This document shows, piece by piece, positions 14,925 through 23,630 of a stretch of 52,717 nt of DNA. Below the pieces are notes generated by a model that saw nothing but the letters and a program-made list of their open reading frames with translations, was not told where the DNA came from and searched no databases. The DNA comes from a virus, in the IMG/VR virus record IMGVR_UViG_3300035701_000046, positions 1-52,717 of that record. One strand, 5' to 3'. The position numbers and the translations under genes were made by a program. Within the stretch, counting starts at the first letter, position 1, and each line of letters starts with the position of its first letter.

Positions 14925-16774
14925 CCTCTGTACCTCCTGACGATATCGCGGATGCTCTCCCGTGTAACCGCTTTCCCTTCATCCCCGTCGTCCATGAAGT
15001 CGATCATGACCTGTCGTTTAGGTTCCAGGATGTTGTTGAAGATGTACTCCTCAACCGTGCGTTCCGTGAAAAGCGTGCAGATGATCACCTGGTCGAACTT
15101 GGACGTAAACCGGCGGACGCGCCCGGCTCGTTGCTGCATGTGTGCGGGATTCCACAAGAGATCGTAATTGACGAGCCATCGCGCGGCCTGAAGATCGCGG
15201 CCTTTCTGCCAGACATCACTCGTGACGAGAATCTTGACATCGGGGTTCTCCTGGAACTCGGTCTGGATCGCCTCGCGGTCAAGGTCCATCCCCCCGTGGA
15301 GACCGATCGTGCGCCAGTACCGATCGAGCTTGTCGATGAGTTTCTCAACGACCTTCTGGAAGTAGGCGAAGACGACGAATTTCGCCTCCGGCTCGGCGGA
15401 CTCGATCACTTCGAGGAGCAGGTCGAATTTCGGGTTTTCCGTGACGTTCGGATCGACGATCTCGGGGAAGCAGCAGACTTGCCGCTCTCGGTTCATCCTC
15501 CAGAGGCTATCCGTCGGGGCGATGAATCCCCGGTCGCGGATGACTTCCTCGCGTTTCTTCTCTTCCTCGTCCAGAACCTGCCGGTAGAGTGCCCGCTGAT
15601 TGGCCGTTAAAATAATTCTACGATCGATAAAGTGCATCTTTGGAAGGACATCCTCGGCTCCCTCAAGCTGGTCGATCCGGCGGCGAACCACGTAGGGTCG
15701 GGCTTTCCTCTTGACCTCCGGGATCCGGCGGTACTTCTCGACCTCGCTGTAGGCTTCCGCGTTGATGTAGCGGAGATCGAATCCGTAGAAGCTCCCGAAG
15801 ACCTCGGGCCGAACGACCCGGAAAACGCTGTGAAGTTCCTCCAGGCGGCCCTCGATGTACGTCGCTGACATGGCGTAGACGTGCTCAGCTTGGTTCGCGA
15901 GATGGCGAACCCCGATTGTCTGAAGCGAACTCGGGTGCTTGCAGTGCTGGACCTCGTCGATCACCATCGCGTATTTCCCGGCGGCTTGGCGGATAAGCAT
16001 GCAGTCTGCCTCGGCGGTGATGACGGCGGGCGGAGTTCGCTGACCGGGCAGCTTCGGGGGGCGCTTGATCCCAGATCGGAGCGTCGTGTACCCGATCACG
16101 AGGTAGCAAGGTCCGGGGTCGGCGGCGAAAGCCTCGTAGAGCTTCCTGCGGCGTTTCGGGTTGCCAGAGATCACGTAGGCGGGCCAGGGGACGAACTTCT
16201 GCACCTCGCCCGGCTTTTTGGCTGTCCCGCCCCATTTCTCCCGGAGATCCGTCTCGCAGATGATGATGACCTTGCCGTAGGTGTTCTTGAGGAACCCGAG
16301 CGCCGTCGCCGCCAGCGCCTCGACGCTCTTCCCAGAGCCGGTTGGGTCCCCGGAGAGTGCCCGACGGCTCCTGAAAAGGAAGTATGCGGCAACCTGCTGG
16401 AATCGGGGGAAGTTCTCGGCCTTGAAGTACCCGTCGAGACCGAGTCGATCCGGGATCGTCTCGGGGAGCTGCTGCTGGAGTCCCCGGCGGCGTGCGATGC
16501 TCCCGCGCCACAGGTCGATCAGTTGGCGCGCGGCGACCGTATAGCTGAGCGCGATCGGTTGCGGATACTTGGTCGAGAGCTGGGTGGCATCGTCGATCAA
16601 GTCATCCAGGCAGTTGAGCGGGATGAACCAGAGCTTGGTTTTATCGTCATACTTCCGGCTTGCGAGGTTGCGGACCAGGGAGAGCATACTGGCCCAGTCC
16701 GCAGACCCGTTACCGGATCGGCGAATCTGGACGGTCAGATTCTTACCATCTCGTGCGTCGTCGATGATGAACAT
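14921..16774 (-). CDS. SNF2-like superfamily 2 helicase/ATPase
   Basis: This 617-residue protein has a strand-rich N-terminal domain (residues 1-80) resembling the HARP-type domain of some SNF2-like helicases. Walker A GDPTGSGKS follows at about 142-150, then the DEAH-type box MVIDEVQHCKHP near 267. The C-terminal helicase lobe has motif V/VI LLWNPAHMQQRAGRVRRF near 555-573. SNF2-like phage helicases remodel nucleoprotein or help recombination-dependent replication. It is co-transcribed with a small upstream gene from the divergent promoter at 17331-17361. Confidence 0.9.
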   Translation of the reverse strand: MFIIDDARDGKNLTVQIRRSGNGSADWASMLSLVRNLASRKYDDKTKLWFIPLNCLDDLIDDATQLSTKYPQPIALSYTVAARQLIDLWRGSIARRRGLQQQLPETIPDRLGLDGYFKAENFPRFQQVAAYFLFRSRRALSGDPTGSGKSVEALAATALGFLKNTYGKVIIICETDLREKWGGTAKKPGEVQKFVPWPAYVISGNPKRRRKLYEAFAADPGPCYLVIGYTTLRSGIKRPPKLPGQRTPPAVITAEADCMLIRQAAGKYAMVIDEVQHCKHPSSLQTIGVRHLANQAEHVYAMSATYIEGRLEELHSVFRVVRPEVFGSFYGFDLRYINAEAYSEVEKYRRIPEVKRKARPYVVRRRIDQLEGAEDVLPKMHFIDRRIILTANQRALYRQVLDEEEKKREEVIRDRGFIAPTDSLWRMNRERQVCCFPEIVDPNVTENPKFDLLLEVIESAEPEAKFVVFAYFQKVVEKLIDKLDRYWRTIGLHGGMDLDREAIQTEFQENPDVKILVTSDVWQKGRDLQAARWLVNYDLLWNPAHMQQRAGRVRRFTSKFDQVIICTLFTERTVEEYIFNNILEPKRQVMIDFMDDGDEGKAVTRESIRDIVRRYRG

Positions 16775-16795
16775 CGATCGGGTCTTCCCCGGCGC

Positions 16796-17134
16796 TTACG
16801 TGTTGACGGGTGTCGATAGCCTGATCTGGATAGAGATCACGACGGGGGCGGATTTCGCGTTATCCCTCGACAGGATCTCGCGAGACTGAATCCACCCTTG
16901 ACAGCGGAGATCGTCGATGATCCTGACGATGACTTCATCCTCCCAGGTGGTGGTCGTCTTCAACGTCTCGATGAATTTCGAACGCTCGATCCAGAAGGTG
17001 CTCTCCTGGGATGTCTGCCCAGGCATCTCTTTGACCATCCGGTTGATCCGCTGGAGATGCCCGAGAACGCATTCCCACTCCTGCTTAGATGCTTCCTGTT
17101 CGAGCTTGTGAAGAAGGTCTTCGCCGATAGTCAT
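16796..17134 (-). CDS. Hypothetical helical protein upstream of the helicase
   Basis: This 112-residue protein, MTIGEDLLHKLEQEASKQE..., is helical with a C-terminal WEDEVIVRIIDDLRCQGWIQSRE segment of winged-helix flavour. GAGGTG precedes ATG 17134. It is the first gene of the leftward operon, so it may be a partner or regulator of the helicase, which is inference from position. Confidence 0.7.
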   Translation of the reverse strand: MTIGEDLLHKLEQEASKQEWECVLGHLQRINRMVKEMPGQTSQESTFWIERSKFIETLKTTTTWEDEVIVRIIDDLRCQGWIQSREILSRDNAKSAPVVISIQIRLSTPVNT

Positions 17135-17330
17135 CTTTGTTCACCTCGGGGTGCAATCACGTCCCGGTTTGCCCCCGCCGGGCTACCCTGCTCTTCATCG
17201 CGCTCAGCGCGCCGGAGGCCGCTCTCCCTTGTGGGGGTCATCGCAGCCGGTCTCCCCAGGTAAAGGCAGGGGGCGACCTATTGAGCATCTTCAGGACGCT
17301 GCCCGCGTCGCCGTGATTGCGGTCACTCAT

Positions 17331-17361
17331 AGTATACAAGAAAATAAGGATTTCAGGTCAA
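17331..17361 (-). promoter_or_regulatory. Leftward sigma-70-like promoter
   Basis: On the minus strand TTGACC (17361-17356) is followed by TGTATACT (17338-17331), giving TGTATA at 17 or TATACT at 19 bases. It faces the helicase operon. The rest of the 390-base gap (17135-17524) to its left is GC-rich and shows no gene. Confidence 0.55.
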
Positions 17362-17389
17362 GGACGATTTTTAGGATACCGGAAAATCC

Positions 17390-17441
17390 TGTGGAAAAGG
17401 CAACTTTATCGCAAAACATCGTCTAAGATTTCTGTGGAAAA
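17390..17441 (-). promoter_or_regulatory. Two DnaA-box-like sites
   Basis: TGTGGAAAA occurs at 17390-17398 and 17433-17441. On the minus strand these read TTTTCCACA, which fits TTWTNCACA. The second lies 17 bases before the 42-base element at 17459. Confidence 0.4.
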
Positions 17442-17458
17442 CTCGTAAATTCCCCTCA

Positions 17459-17500
17459 AAAACCCGAATTGTAGGTTTATACCAGCCCATAGTATGGAGG
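17459..17500 (+). repeat. 42-base element, copy 1 (probable late promoter)
   Basis: The element begins AAAACCCGAATTGTAGG and ends CCCATAGTATGGAGG. It is identical to 44341-44382, apart from neighbouring bases. TTGTAG and TAGTAT, 15 bases apart, are candidate -35 and -10 boxes. It lies 24 bases before the first gene of the packaging block. Confidence 0.7.
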
Positions 17501-17524
17501 TCGTGTATTCGACGAGGGGGCGTA

Positions 17525-18349
17525 ATGTCCGAACGTCCGAAGACCCCCGAGCTGTCCATTGTGGATGGCGGCAAGCCAGAGGGACAGGCGGGCCAATCCC
17601 GTCCCGAGGGTTTACCGGGGCAGAAATGCTTGGCGCGGCGTCGTGTTTGCGCATGCACTCACCGCTTCGTCAAGGATGAGCGGATCGTCGATCGTGATCT
17701 ATCTGTGCGTATGCGGCCAGATTACGACCGGCGAAAGCTAGGGGTTTGCCCTAGCTGTGGGCTGGTCCGCGAACTCTGCGGCCAGCCTGCGGTAGAAGGC
17801 CGTTATGTTTGCCGCTTCCACGGCGGTAAAGCAGGCCGGAAGCCGATGGTCCCTGTTATTCACGCTCTCAGGGACGAAGACCGCGATGCTGTCGTCGCTT
17901 CGATCGAAGCGAAGGACGAAAACCTCACCGTCGAATTCCACGTCGTCAAGCACATCCTCGATTCCGTCCTCACCCAGTACGACCCCGAACTCGCTGACCT
18001 AGATTTCGCTGAACGCGCTGTCGCGCTGCTCGATCGTGTTTCTTCGATCGGCGAGCGTCGGGCGCGTCTACGTCTGCTTGTCCCGCCAGACCTAGAGAAG
18101 CTCAAGCTCGACTTCGGGGATCCTCGTGTTTCGCTCGCCATCAAAGAAAAGATGCGAGACAACTACGAGAAGGCTATCCGGGGAACCGTTCAACTGATGA
18201 TCGAAGCGGTGAGGCGGGATCCCAAATTACTCGAAGGCGTTATCAAGCTCCTGCCTGAGCGGCTTCGGAACTACATCGAAGTCGTTTCGGCTCGACCCGC
18301 ACAATTCCAGATCACTCTACCAAATGCCCAAGAAACCCCGGAGCAGTAG
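17525..18349 (+). CDS. Putative terminase small subunit
   Basis: This 274-residue protein lies directly before the large terminase gene and overlaps it by 26 bases, the usual place for the DNA-recognition subunit. Residues 38-110 hold cysteine clusters CACTH, CPSCG and CGQPAVEGRYVCRFHGG, the CRxHGG zinc motif often found in phage small terminases. A helical C-terminal half follows. GAGGGGG precedes ATG 17525. Sequence alone does not prove DNA binding, so the name rests on motif and position. Confidence 0.6.
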   Translation: MSERPKTPELSIVDGGKPEGQAGQSRPEGLPGQKCLARRRVCACTHRFVKDERIVDRDLSVRMRPDYDRRKLGVCPSCGLVRELCGQPAVEGRYVCRFHGGKAGRKPMVPVIHALRDEDRDAVVASIEAKDENLTVEFHVVKHILDSVLTQYDPELADLDFAERAVALLDRVSSIGERRARLRLLVPPDLEKLKLDFGDPRVSLAIKEKMRDNYEKAIRGTVQLMIEAVRRDPKLLEGVIKLLPERLRNYIEVVSARPAQFQITLPNAQETPEQ

Positions 18350-20450
18350 CCCCGGTAACGGCAAGCCCAAGAAGAATGCCGATATCGACTCGCTACTCGA
18401 CGAGATACAGAATAACGCCCTGCGCGAGCTGTCGTTGCAGCTCCCCGAGGTCCACCAGATCGCGGCCCGATCCGGCGTGGGAAGCCCGGTCTCTGACATC
18501 GCGTGGGTCGAACAACCCGTTACGTTTCACGAGTTTGTAAACGATCCGTGGCACATGGATCAGCCGCCTTTGGGAGATCGGCAGCGCCAGGATATCGAGA
18601 CCTTTCTCGGCGAAGAACCGACGCAGATTTTCTCCCGGCTGGCATCCCATCTCGAAGGGGCCTTCCGCGAGGCGGTGCTTGTGTGGGGAAAGGGGGGCGG
18701 AAAAGACTGGATCTGCACGATGGTTCAGTGCTATCTGGTCTACCTGCTCCTGTGCATCAAGGACCCCCGGCATGTTCTCGGTCTTGCCCCTCACGAAGCG
18801 GTAGACATTCTCAATGTCTCCTATTCGGCGAAACAGGCTAACGAGGTCTATTTCACGAAGTTCCTCCAGCGTATCCTGCACTGGCGCTGGCTCCGGCATA
18901 ACTATCCGATTGAGTTCCAGAGAAAAGTCATCAACCGGGAAGATCACCCTCATGCTCAGCTTCAGCCAGATGGGCAAAATTACGTTCATATTGGGGCTGA
19001 TCAGGTGCGCTTCCCCCACTTGATCCGCGCCATCAGCGAGCACAGTGAGAACGAGAGCTACGAAGGGTACAACATCCTTTTTTGGGTCATGGATGAAGCG
19101 GCAGCCTTCCGTAACGCCGGGAAAAAGGCGAACGCCCACAAGGTCTACTCTACCCTTCGGACCTCGGCGGTAAGCCGGTTCCCGCAGCTATGGCGGGGGA
19201 TGATGATCAGCTACCCCCGGAGTGCCGACGATTTCATCATGACCAAGTACGCCCAAGGCCAGGCGGACTCGGAGTGTTTCACCTCGCTCGCGTACACCTG
19301 GCAGGTAAATCCGACCAAACAAGAGTCCGATTTCGAGAAAGACCGGGAGAAGAACCCGGTCGAGTACGAGGCCAAGTACCGTTGTAATCCGCCCCCGCGT
19401 TTCGGGTCGGCATTCGACCCTCTAAACGTCGATGCCTGCGTGGATTACAGCCGGAAATCCTTGGTGAAGACAAAGCCCGCGATCATTTCCGCACGGGTAG
19501 AGGAACCCGGTACGGGAGTGGTATATCAGAGGCAGTTCGTTGGGAAATCGTTGACTGACGTGAACGTACACGATCTCGGAGAAAAGGCCCGCCCCCGTGT
19601 GTTTCACGTCGATGGCGGCCTGACGAACTGCCCTGCCGGGCTTGTCGTGGCTCATGGGGAACCAGTCATGGTTCAGGGTCAAGTCCTGAACAAAGTCGTG
19701 GTCGATGTCCTCTTGCAGTGGAAACCGCTGCCCTCGAAGCGGCTCCAGGTCTCGCTCAACAACATCGCGGCTTTCATCGAGACGCTTTCGCATCACATCA
19801 CGATCGTCCGGGGGAGTTACGATCAGTGGAACTCTCAGTCGGCTCTGGAAGCCCTTTTCTTGGCGAATATCCCGGTCGAGAAGCACGATATCACGGCGGA
19901 CGACTATGGATGCCTGGAGGGCCTCATTAACCTCGGCTGCATCGCTATTCCAGGGGATGACGAGACTGAGTGGGAGATCATTACCGCCGAGTTGAAGAAT
20001 CTCGTCCGGTACAATGTCGGTAGCAGGATCCGATACGACATCCCGCGCGAAGAGGGGGAGACCACACGGGACGATTGGGGAGGGCCTCGGTACACCAAGG
20101 ACATCGCGGACTGCCTCGCCGGGGTCTCGCGTCTCCTGAACGATCCCCTTATCCGGGCCGATGTCTCCGGGACTCGCGCGCCTGGCCTTATTGCTGGCCC
20201 GAGTATGAGTTCGCAGGGTCGGGGGCAGCCGATCAGCGCCCGGCGGGATCTCGCCAACCGGGGATACCTCCCCGAGAAACTTCCTGCCTCGACGTTCCCG
20301 ACGGAAGCCGGGTTCATGGGGGCGCAGATGAATCAATCGTCGCGAGCCGCGAATCAGCATGTGCTCCTCACGGAGATCGCGGGGAAGATGCGTCTACGTG
20401 GCATCAACGAGCCGACGACCCGTAGACCGCCGAAACCGATTATCAAGTAA
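18324..20450 (+). CDS. terL: Terminase large subunit (packaging ATPase/nuclease)
   Basis: This 708-residue protein has an N-terminal ATPase with Walker A VWGKGGGKDW at about 120-129 and Walker B ILFWVMDEAA at about 251-260. An RNase H-like nuclease follows, with VFHVDGGLTNC near 426-435 (first acidic residue) and KDIADCLAG near 605-613. It pumps DNA into the prohead and cuts the concatemer. It is longer than many TerL proteins (usually 450-600 residues), with an extra tail after the nuclease. It follows the putative small subunit with a short overlap. Confidence 0.92.
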   Translation: MPKKPRSSSPGNGKPKKNADIDSLLDEIQNNALRELSLQLPEVHQIAARSGVGSPVSDIAWVEQPVTFHEFVNDPWHMDQPPLGDRQRQDIETFLGEEPTQIFSRLASHLEGAFREAVLVWGKGGGKDWICTMVQCYLVYLLLCIKDPRHVLGLAPHEAVDILNVSYSAKQANEVYFTKFLQRILHWRWLRHNYPIEFQRKVINREDHPHAQLQPDGQNYVHIGADQVRFPHLIRAISEHSENESYEGYNILFWVMDEAAAFRNAGKKANAHKVYSTLRTSAVSRFPQLWRGMMISYPRSADDFIMTKYAQGQADSECFTSLAYTWQVNPTKQESDFEKDREKNPVEYEAKYRCNPPPRFGSAFDPLNVDACVDYSRKSLVKTKPAIISARVEEPGTGVVYQRQFVGKSLTDVNVHDLGEKARPRVFHVDGGLTNCPAGLVVAHGEPVMVQGQVLNKVVVDVLLQWKPLPSKRLQVSLNNIAAFIETLSHHITIVRGSYDQWNSQSALEALFLANIPVEKHDITADDYGCLEGLINLGCIAIPGDDETEWEIITAELKNLVRYNVGSRIRYDIPREEGETTRDDWGGPRYTKDIADCLAGVSRLLNDPLIRADVSGTRAPGLIAGPSMSSQGRGQPISARRDLANRGYLPEKLPASTFPTEAGFMGAQMNQSSRAANQHVLLTEIAGKMRLRGINEPTTRRPPKPIIK

Positions 20451-20463
20451 AGAAAGGCTGTGG

Positions 20464-21069
20464 TTGTCGTTGAATTGCGAGAACATAGAGGTCTGGCGTG
20501 CCTCGACGATTGGTGAGTTCTTTGATCGTCTGCTGCGAAAAGAGCAGGTGCTGCGCGCGACCGGAGCTGATCACCGATACCATTTCCAACTGAACTCAGT
20601 CTTCGAGCGTCATCCCTCGGTTGCCGTCTTTCTCGAAGAGGGGGAAGGAATCACGTCTGTCGTCATTCTGCCGATCCGTGCGGTCTTCGAGGATGAGGAC
20701 CGGATGATCGATTGGGAGCATCGACGTTGGTTCTTCCCGATCTGGCGGCGGATGATCCACGACGGGAGTTTGGCGAAGGCGCTCGATCAGTTTTTCAACC
20801 GATGGGGAGCGGATTTCCAGGAGCTTCCCATCTTGCTTGCAGGGTACCGAAGGGAGCTGCTGAGAGTTACCGGGGGGCTGATGTCCGAGGCGGAGGGCCT
20901 TCATCTGTCCACCGGTGAATGGGAGCTAGAGAAGACCCAGGCCCGGATTCGCTCGATCACGGAAGGGGCTTCTCACCAGGCGACTAAGATGTTGTGGTGC
21001 AAGTTGTTCCATGTCATTCAGGGGTACATAGAGTATGAGCACGCCAAGAACGCTGACCACGGCGATTGA
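20464..21069 (+). CDS. Hypothetical protein after terminase
   Basis: The frame from TTG 20464 encodes 201 residues, LSLNCENIEVWRASTIGEFF..., with an alpha/beta beginning and a helical end. GAAAGG lies 6 bases before TTG 20464, and a second TTG at 20470 is possible. An earlier in-frame start would lie inside the terminase gene. Position suggests a head- or packaging-related protein, with no recognisable family. Confidence 0.65.
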   Translation: MSLNCENIEVWRASTIGEFFDRLLRKEQVLRATGADHRYHFQLNSVFERHPSVAVFLEEGEGITSVVILPIRAVFEDEDRMIDWEHRRWFFPIWRRMIHDGSLAKALDQFFNRWGADFQELPILLAGYRRELLRVTGGLMSEAEGLHLSTGEWELEKTQARIRSITEGASHQATKMLWCKLFHVIQGYIEYEHAKNADHGD

Positions 21070-21289
21070 GAAGACCGACGTGGATCAGCACTTCAACGAG
21101 TTGAAACGACAGGTCTACAACATCATCGAGGCCAGTGTCCCACAGGGTCAGCAGAGGGCATCAATTCAGTTGGCGCGGACTGCGATCAACGACACGAGAA
21201 TCACGATGCTTCGGTGGCTCGGCCTTGAGGCGGAAGGAGAGTATCGACATGCTGCCAGACGAAATCGGGACCCGCGACCCACTGAGTGA
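21035..21289 (+). CDS. Small helical protein, possibly Acb2/Tad1-like
   Basis: This 84-residue protein has two long helices joined by EASVPQGQQ. The second, SIQLARTAINDTRITMLRWLG, resembles the (I/L)ART-x-L-x3-x-M-x-L-x-R helix of Acb2/Tad1 proteins that bind cyclic nucleotides and block CBASS or Thoeris defence. The similarity is from memory and short. It overlaps both neighbours by about 35-40 bases. It may equally be a small head protein. Confidence 0.55.
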   Translation: MSTPRTLTTAIEKTDVDQHFNELKRQVYNIIEASVPQGQQRASIQLARTAINDTRITMLRWLGLEAEGEYRHAARRNRDPRPTE

Positions 21290-22349
21290 GAAACTGGGTG
21301 GATACGCGCCGAACGAGGAAACCCCAACCCATTTCTTGGGGCGAGAGGCGACGACCGGGGTGGCTCGGCAGCGCCTTGCCGCGAGGCTTCGGCACCGGGC
21401 GAAGGTGGCTGGCGTTCAGCCAGCCCCCCGTAAGAAAATGATCATCCGGGAGAAGGTTGCCCCTTTCGTGACGATCGCCTATGAGGTCGATAGCGAGAAC
21501 GTCAACCTGACGCAGACCGAGCGGCCCGACGATGGCCCCGAGTCCTCGATCAGCGACATTCGCACGACGAGTCAGGTGGATCCCAGCGCGCCGATGTCTC
21601 CGGGACAAAAAAGCATGGAGAAGGGCAATCTCCCCTCGGGGGGAGACCTCTCGTCTCCGACGACCAAGCTCCCGAAGGGCAGCCAGCCGAAGCAGGAAGA
21701 GGCCCAGGAGCATGCGATGAGCGGCGGGCCACAGACCAAGCAGATGCCCCCGACGGGCCGGGCGGGATACTCGTCTCGGAGGCAAGCGAACGGCGAGAGC
21801 GGAGAGACCAATACCGGCGCTCCGATGAGCCACAGGGAATACTCGGAGAAGGTGTTGGGCGAAACCCCACCCACGCCGTGCTCGGCCAACACGATGACCT
21901 TCGGCGGGCGGTGCCTGAACTGTGGTTACGACCCCGAGATTCACGGGCCGAAGCAGGCGTCTCGGAAGCGTGCGACGATCGGCGAGGACAAGGAAGACGA
22001 GAAGGAAGAGCAAATGCCGATTGACCCGGACGAGTCAGTTGCGATAGGAAAACTGGCAGCGGCGGGTCCGGGACGGATCGCCAGGGAGGTCCTCAACCAG
22101 ACCCCGATCAATTTCGAGGAACTTGCCTACGCGGTGGATCATGCCGGGGGTCTCGGCGTCATTGACTTCGAGATGTGGGGCGATCTGAATGACGCGGTCC
22201 AGGCGAAGGACGAGGAAGCGGCGCGAAAAGCCCTGGAAGCGATTTCCTCCGCATTCCCCGGAGATGAGAGCTACGAAGACATTTCGGAGAACAAGCAAAT
22301 GGGTTCTCTGAAACGCGGGAGCGAAGAAGATGGCTTCTATCGTGCGTGA
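21249..22349 (+). CDS. Low-complexity hypothetical protein, scaffold-like
   Basis: This 366-residue protein has a long Pro/Ser/Gly/Gln-rich, probably disordered middle (residues 90-230), then CLNCGYDPEIHG (a possible zinc knuckle) and a helical C-terminus (REVLNQTPINFEELAYAV). GGAAGGAG lies upstream of ATG 21249. Disorder, charge and position after terminase would suit a scaffolding or portal-adaptor role, but that is inference. Confidence 0.65.
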   Translation: MLPDEIGTRDPLSEKLGGYAPNEETPTHFLGREATTGVARQRLAARLRHRAKVAGVQPAPRKKMIIREKVAPFVTIAYEVDSENVNLTQTERPDDGPESSISDIRTTSQVDPSAPMSPGQKSMEKGNLPSGGDLSSPTTKLPKGSQPKQEEAQEHAMSGGPQTKQMPPTGRAGYSSRRQANGESGETNTGAPMSHREYSEKVLGETPPTPCSANTMTFGGRCLNCGYDPEIHGPKQASRKRATIGEDKEDEKEEQMPIDPDESVAIGKLAAAGPGRIAREVLNQTPINFEELAYAVDHAGGLGVIDFEMWGDLNDAVQAKDEEAARKALEAISSAFPGDESYEDISENKQMGSLKRGSEEDGFYRA

Positions 22350-22539
22350 TGGTCCGTCGAAACGGGCCGAAGAGTATCCATTCGATGAGTACCGGACGTG
22401 GATCGTTCGGGATAACGTTCTTTCTCGCCTCGAAGACGGCGAGGGTGAGGATGATTCGCCAGTCATCGAGCAAGTCCCGCGTCATCCGACAATCGAAGAG
22501 GCGATGCGACACGGACCGATGTACATGGTGATCATCTAG
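22330..22539 (+). CDS. Small acidic hypothetical protein
   Basis: A 69-residue protein, MASIVRDGPSKRAEEYPFDEY..., overlapping the previous gene by 20 bases. GAAGAAG precedes the start. No family or motif is recognised. Confidence 0.6.
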   Translation: MASIVRDGPSKRAEEYPFDEYRTWIVRDNVLSRLEDGEGEDDSPVIEQVPRHPTIEEAMRHGPMYMVII

Positions 22540-22570
22540 GTTGTTCGTTGCCCAAAAGGAGTGTGATTTG

Positions 22571-22924
22571 ATGGCCGCAGCAGACCCGATTCGTCAGGAA
22601 ATCGACACTATCGTCGAGGAGGTCATGAAGATCGTCAAAGCGTGGAACGGGAAACCGGACCTCACGTTTATCTTCCAGATGGCGGGAAGCCTCCCGCTGA
22701 TCCTCTCGACCGGCGTCTACTTCCAGGCGGCTCCCGCGAAAGACAAGGCGACCTACATTGGGGAAGCGTTCGACGCCTTGACGGGAACCGATGAGCACTC
22801 GCTACTCAAGAACATCCCCTACCTGACCCCGCAGACGACCGAAGACCTCGCCGATTCGCTGAAGCTCGCGATCATCGAGGCGATCGAGAACCGTTACGGG
22901 CCTCCGCCCGTGACGCCTGCGTAG
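22571..22924 (+). CDS. Hypothetical protein, 117 residues
   Basis: The protein MAAADPIRQEIDTIVEEVMK... is mostly helical with GSLPLILSTGVYFQAA in the middle. AAAGGAG lies 9 bases before ATG 22571, and an upstream in-frame start at 22541 has no ribosome site. It is part of the structural-type gene run between terminase and portal. Confidence 0.7.
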   Translation: MAAADPIRQEIDTIVEEVMKIVKAWNGKPDLTFIFQMAGSLPLILSTGVYFQAAPAKDKATYIGEAFDALTGTDEHSLLKNIPYLTPQTTEDLADSLKLAIIEAIENRYGPPPVTPA

Positions 22925-22928
22925 CGTC

Positions 22929-23630
22929 ATGGAAGAGCGCGAAGTTCAAAGAGAGGGCGGGGCCGATTCGGCCCCGCTCCTCGATCTCGGTGCTACCTTC
23001 GGGACCGGTGAACAGATCGTTGATGAGCCGGAAAAGCCGGGGCAGGTGCAGAAGCGAAAACCCGGTGAGGAGCTTCCCCGGAAGGTAGTAGATACGCAGT
23101 CTGGAAAGGTCCTCGACCTGGATACGGGAGAAGTCTCAACGCCTGAGCTAATCGAAATCTCCGGTGTTCAGATCGATGCCTCTGAATTCGGGCCTGGGGG
23201 CATGTACTGGCTCCAGACGATGTACGAGCAGTGGCTTGCGGCTGTCCAGGAAGATCGAGAATCTACCTTCAGCATCGAAGATGAAGGAGGAGTCGATTCT
23301 TCGAGGATCATTGACAAACTCAAAATCCATTACCCGCGTCCTGAGTATCTGAAGCTCTTGAAGCACCGGCGCGTTCAGAACCCGAGTGCCAAGGGCACGA
23401 TGTCGCAGGCGTACATCATTTGGAACCGCCATACGACGTTGGAACAGTGGCTCGCATGGACTGCTGCCACTCTACGTTGGCGAATTGATTACGAGATCGA
23501 TCGTCGGCGGATTACCCTGGCGTTGAAAGAGTTGGATGTCTCGAACGCGAAGACGGCATGTGAGAACTGCCTGATCGCTGCCGAGAAATTCTTGTCGTTG
23601 AGTGAGCGAAGGAGATTGATATCGATATGA
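22929..23630 (+). CDS. Hypothetical protein, 233 residues
   Basis: The N-terminal 80 residues are charged and probably disordered (KPGQVQKRKPGEELPRKVVD, with a DLDTGEV repeat-like turn). The rest is alpha-helical and aromatic-rich (MYWLQTMYEQWLAAVQ, LEQWLAWTAATLRWRIDYE). Its stop overlaps the next start by four bases, linking it to the first glycosyltransferase. Function unknown. Confidence 0.65.
   Translation: MEEREVQREGGADSAPLLDLGATFGTGEQIVDEPEKPGQVQKRKPGEELPRKVVDTQSGKVLDLDTGEVSTPELIEISGVQIDASEFGPGGMYWLQTMYEQWLAAVQEDRESTFSIEDEGGVDSSRIIDKLKIHYPRPEYLKLLKHRRVQNPSAKGTMSQAYIIWNRHTTLEQWLAWTAATLRWRIDYEIDRRRITLALKELDVSNAKTACENCLIAAEKFLSLSERRRLISI

Noticed and set aside
15881-16819. Long plus-strand frame opposite the SNF2-like helicase
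   Set aside because: No motif, composition typical of an antisense shadow, and no ribosome site.
21201-22013. Minus-strand frame starting with a hydrophobic segment
   Set aside because: Arg/Leu/Pro-rich reading of the complementary strand of the 21249 gene. The apparent signal peptide is a composition effect.
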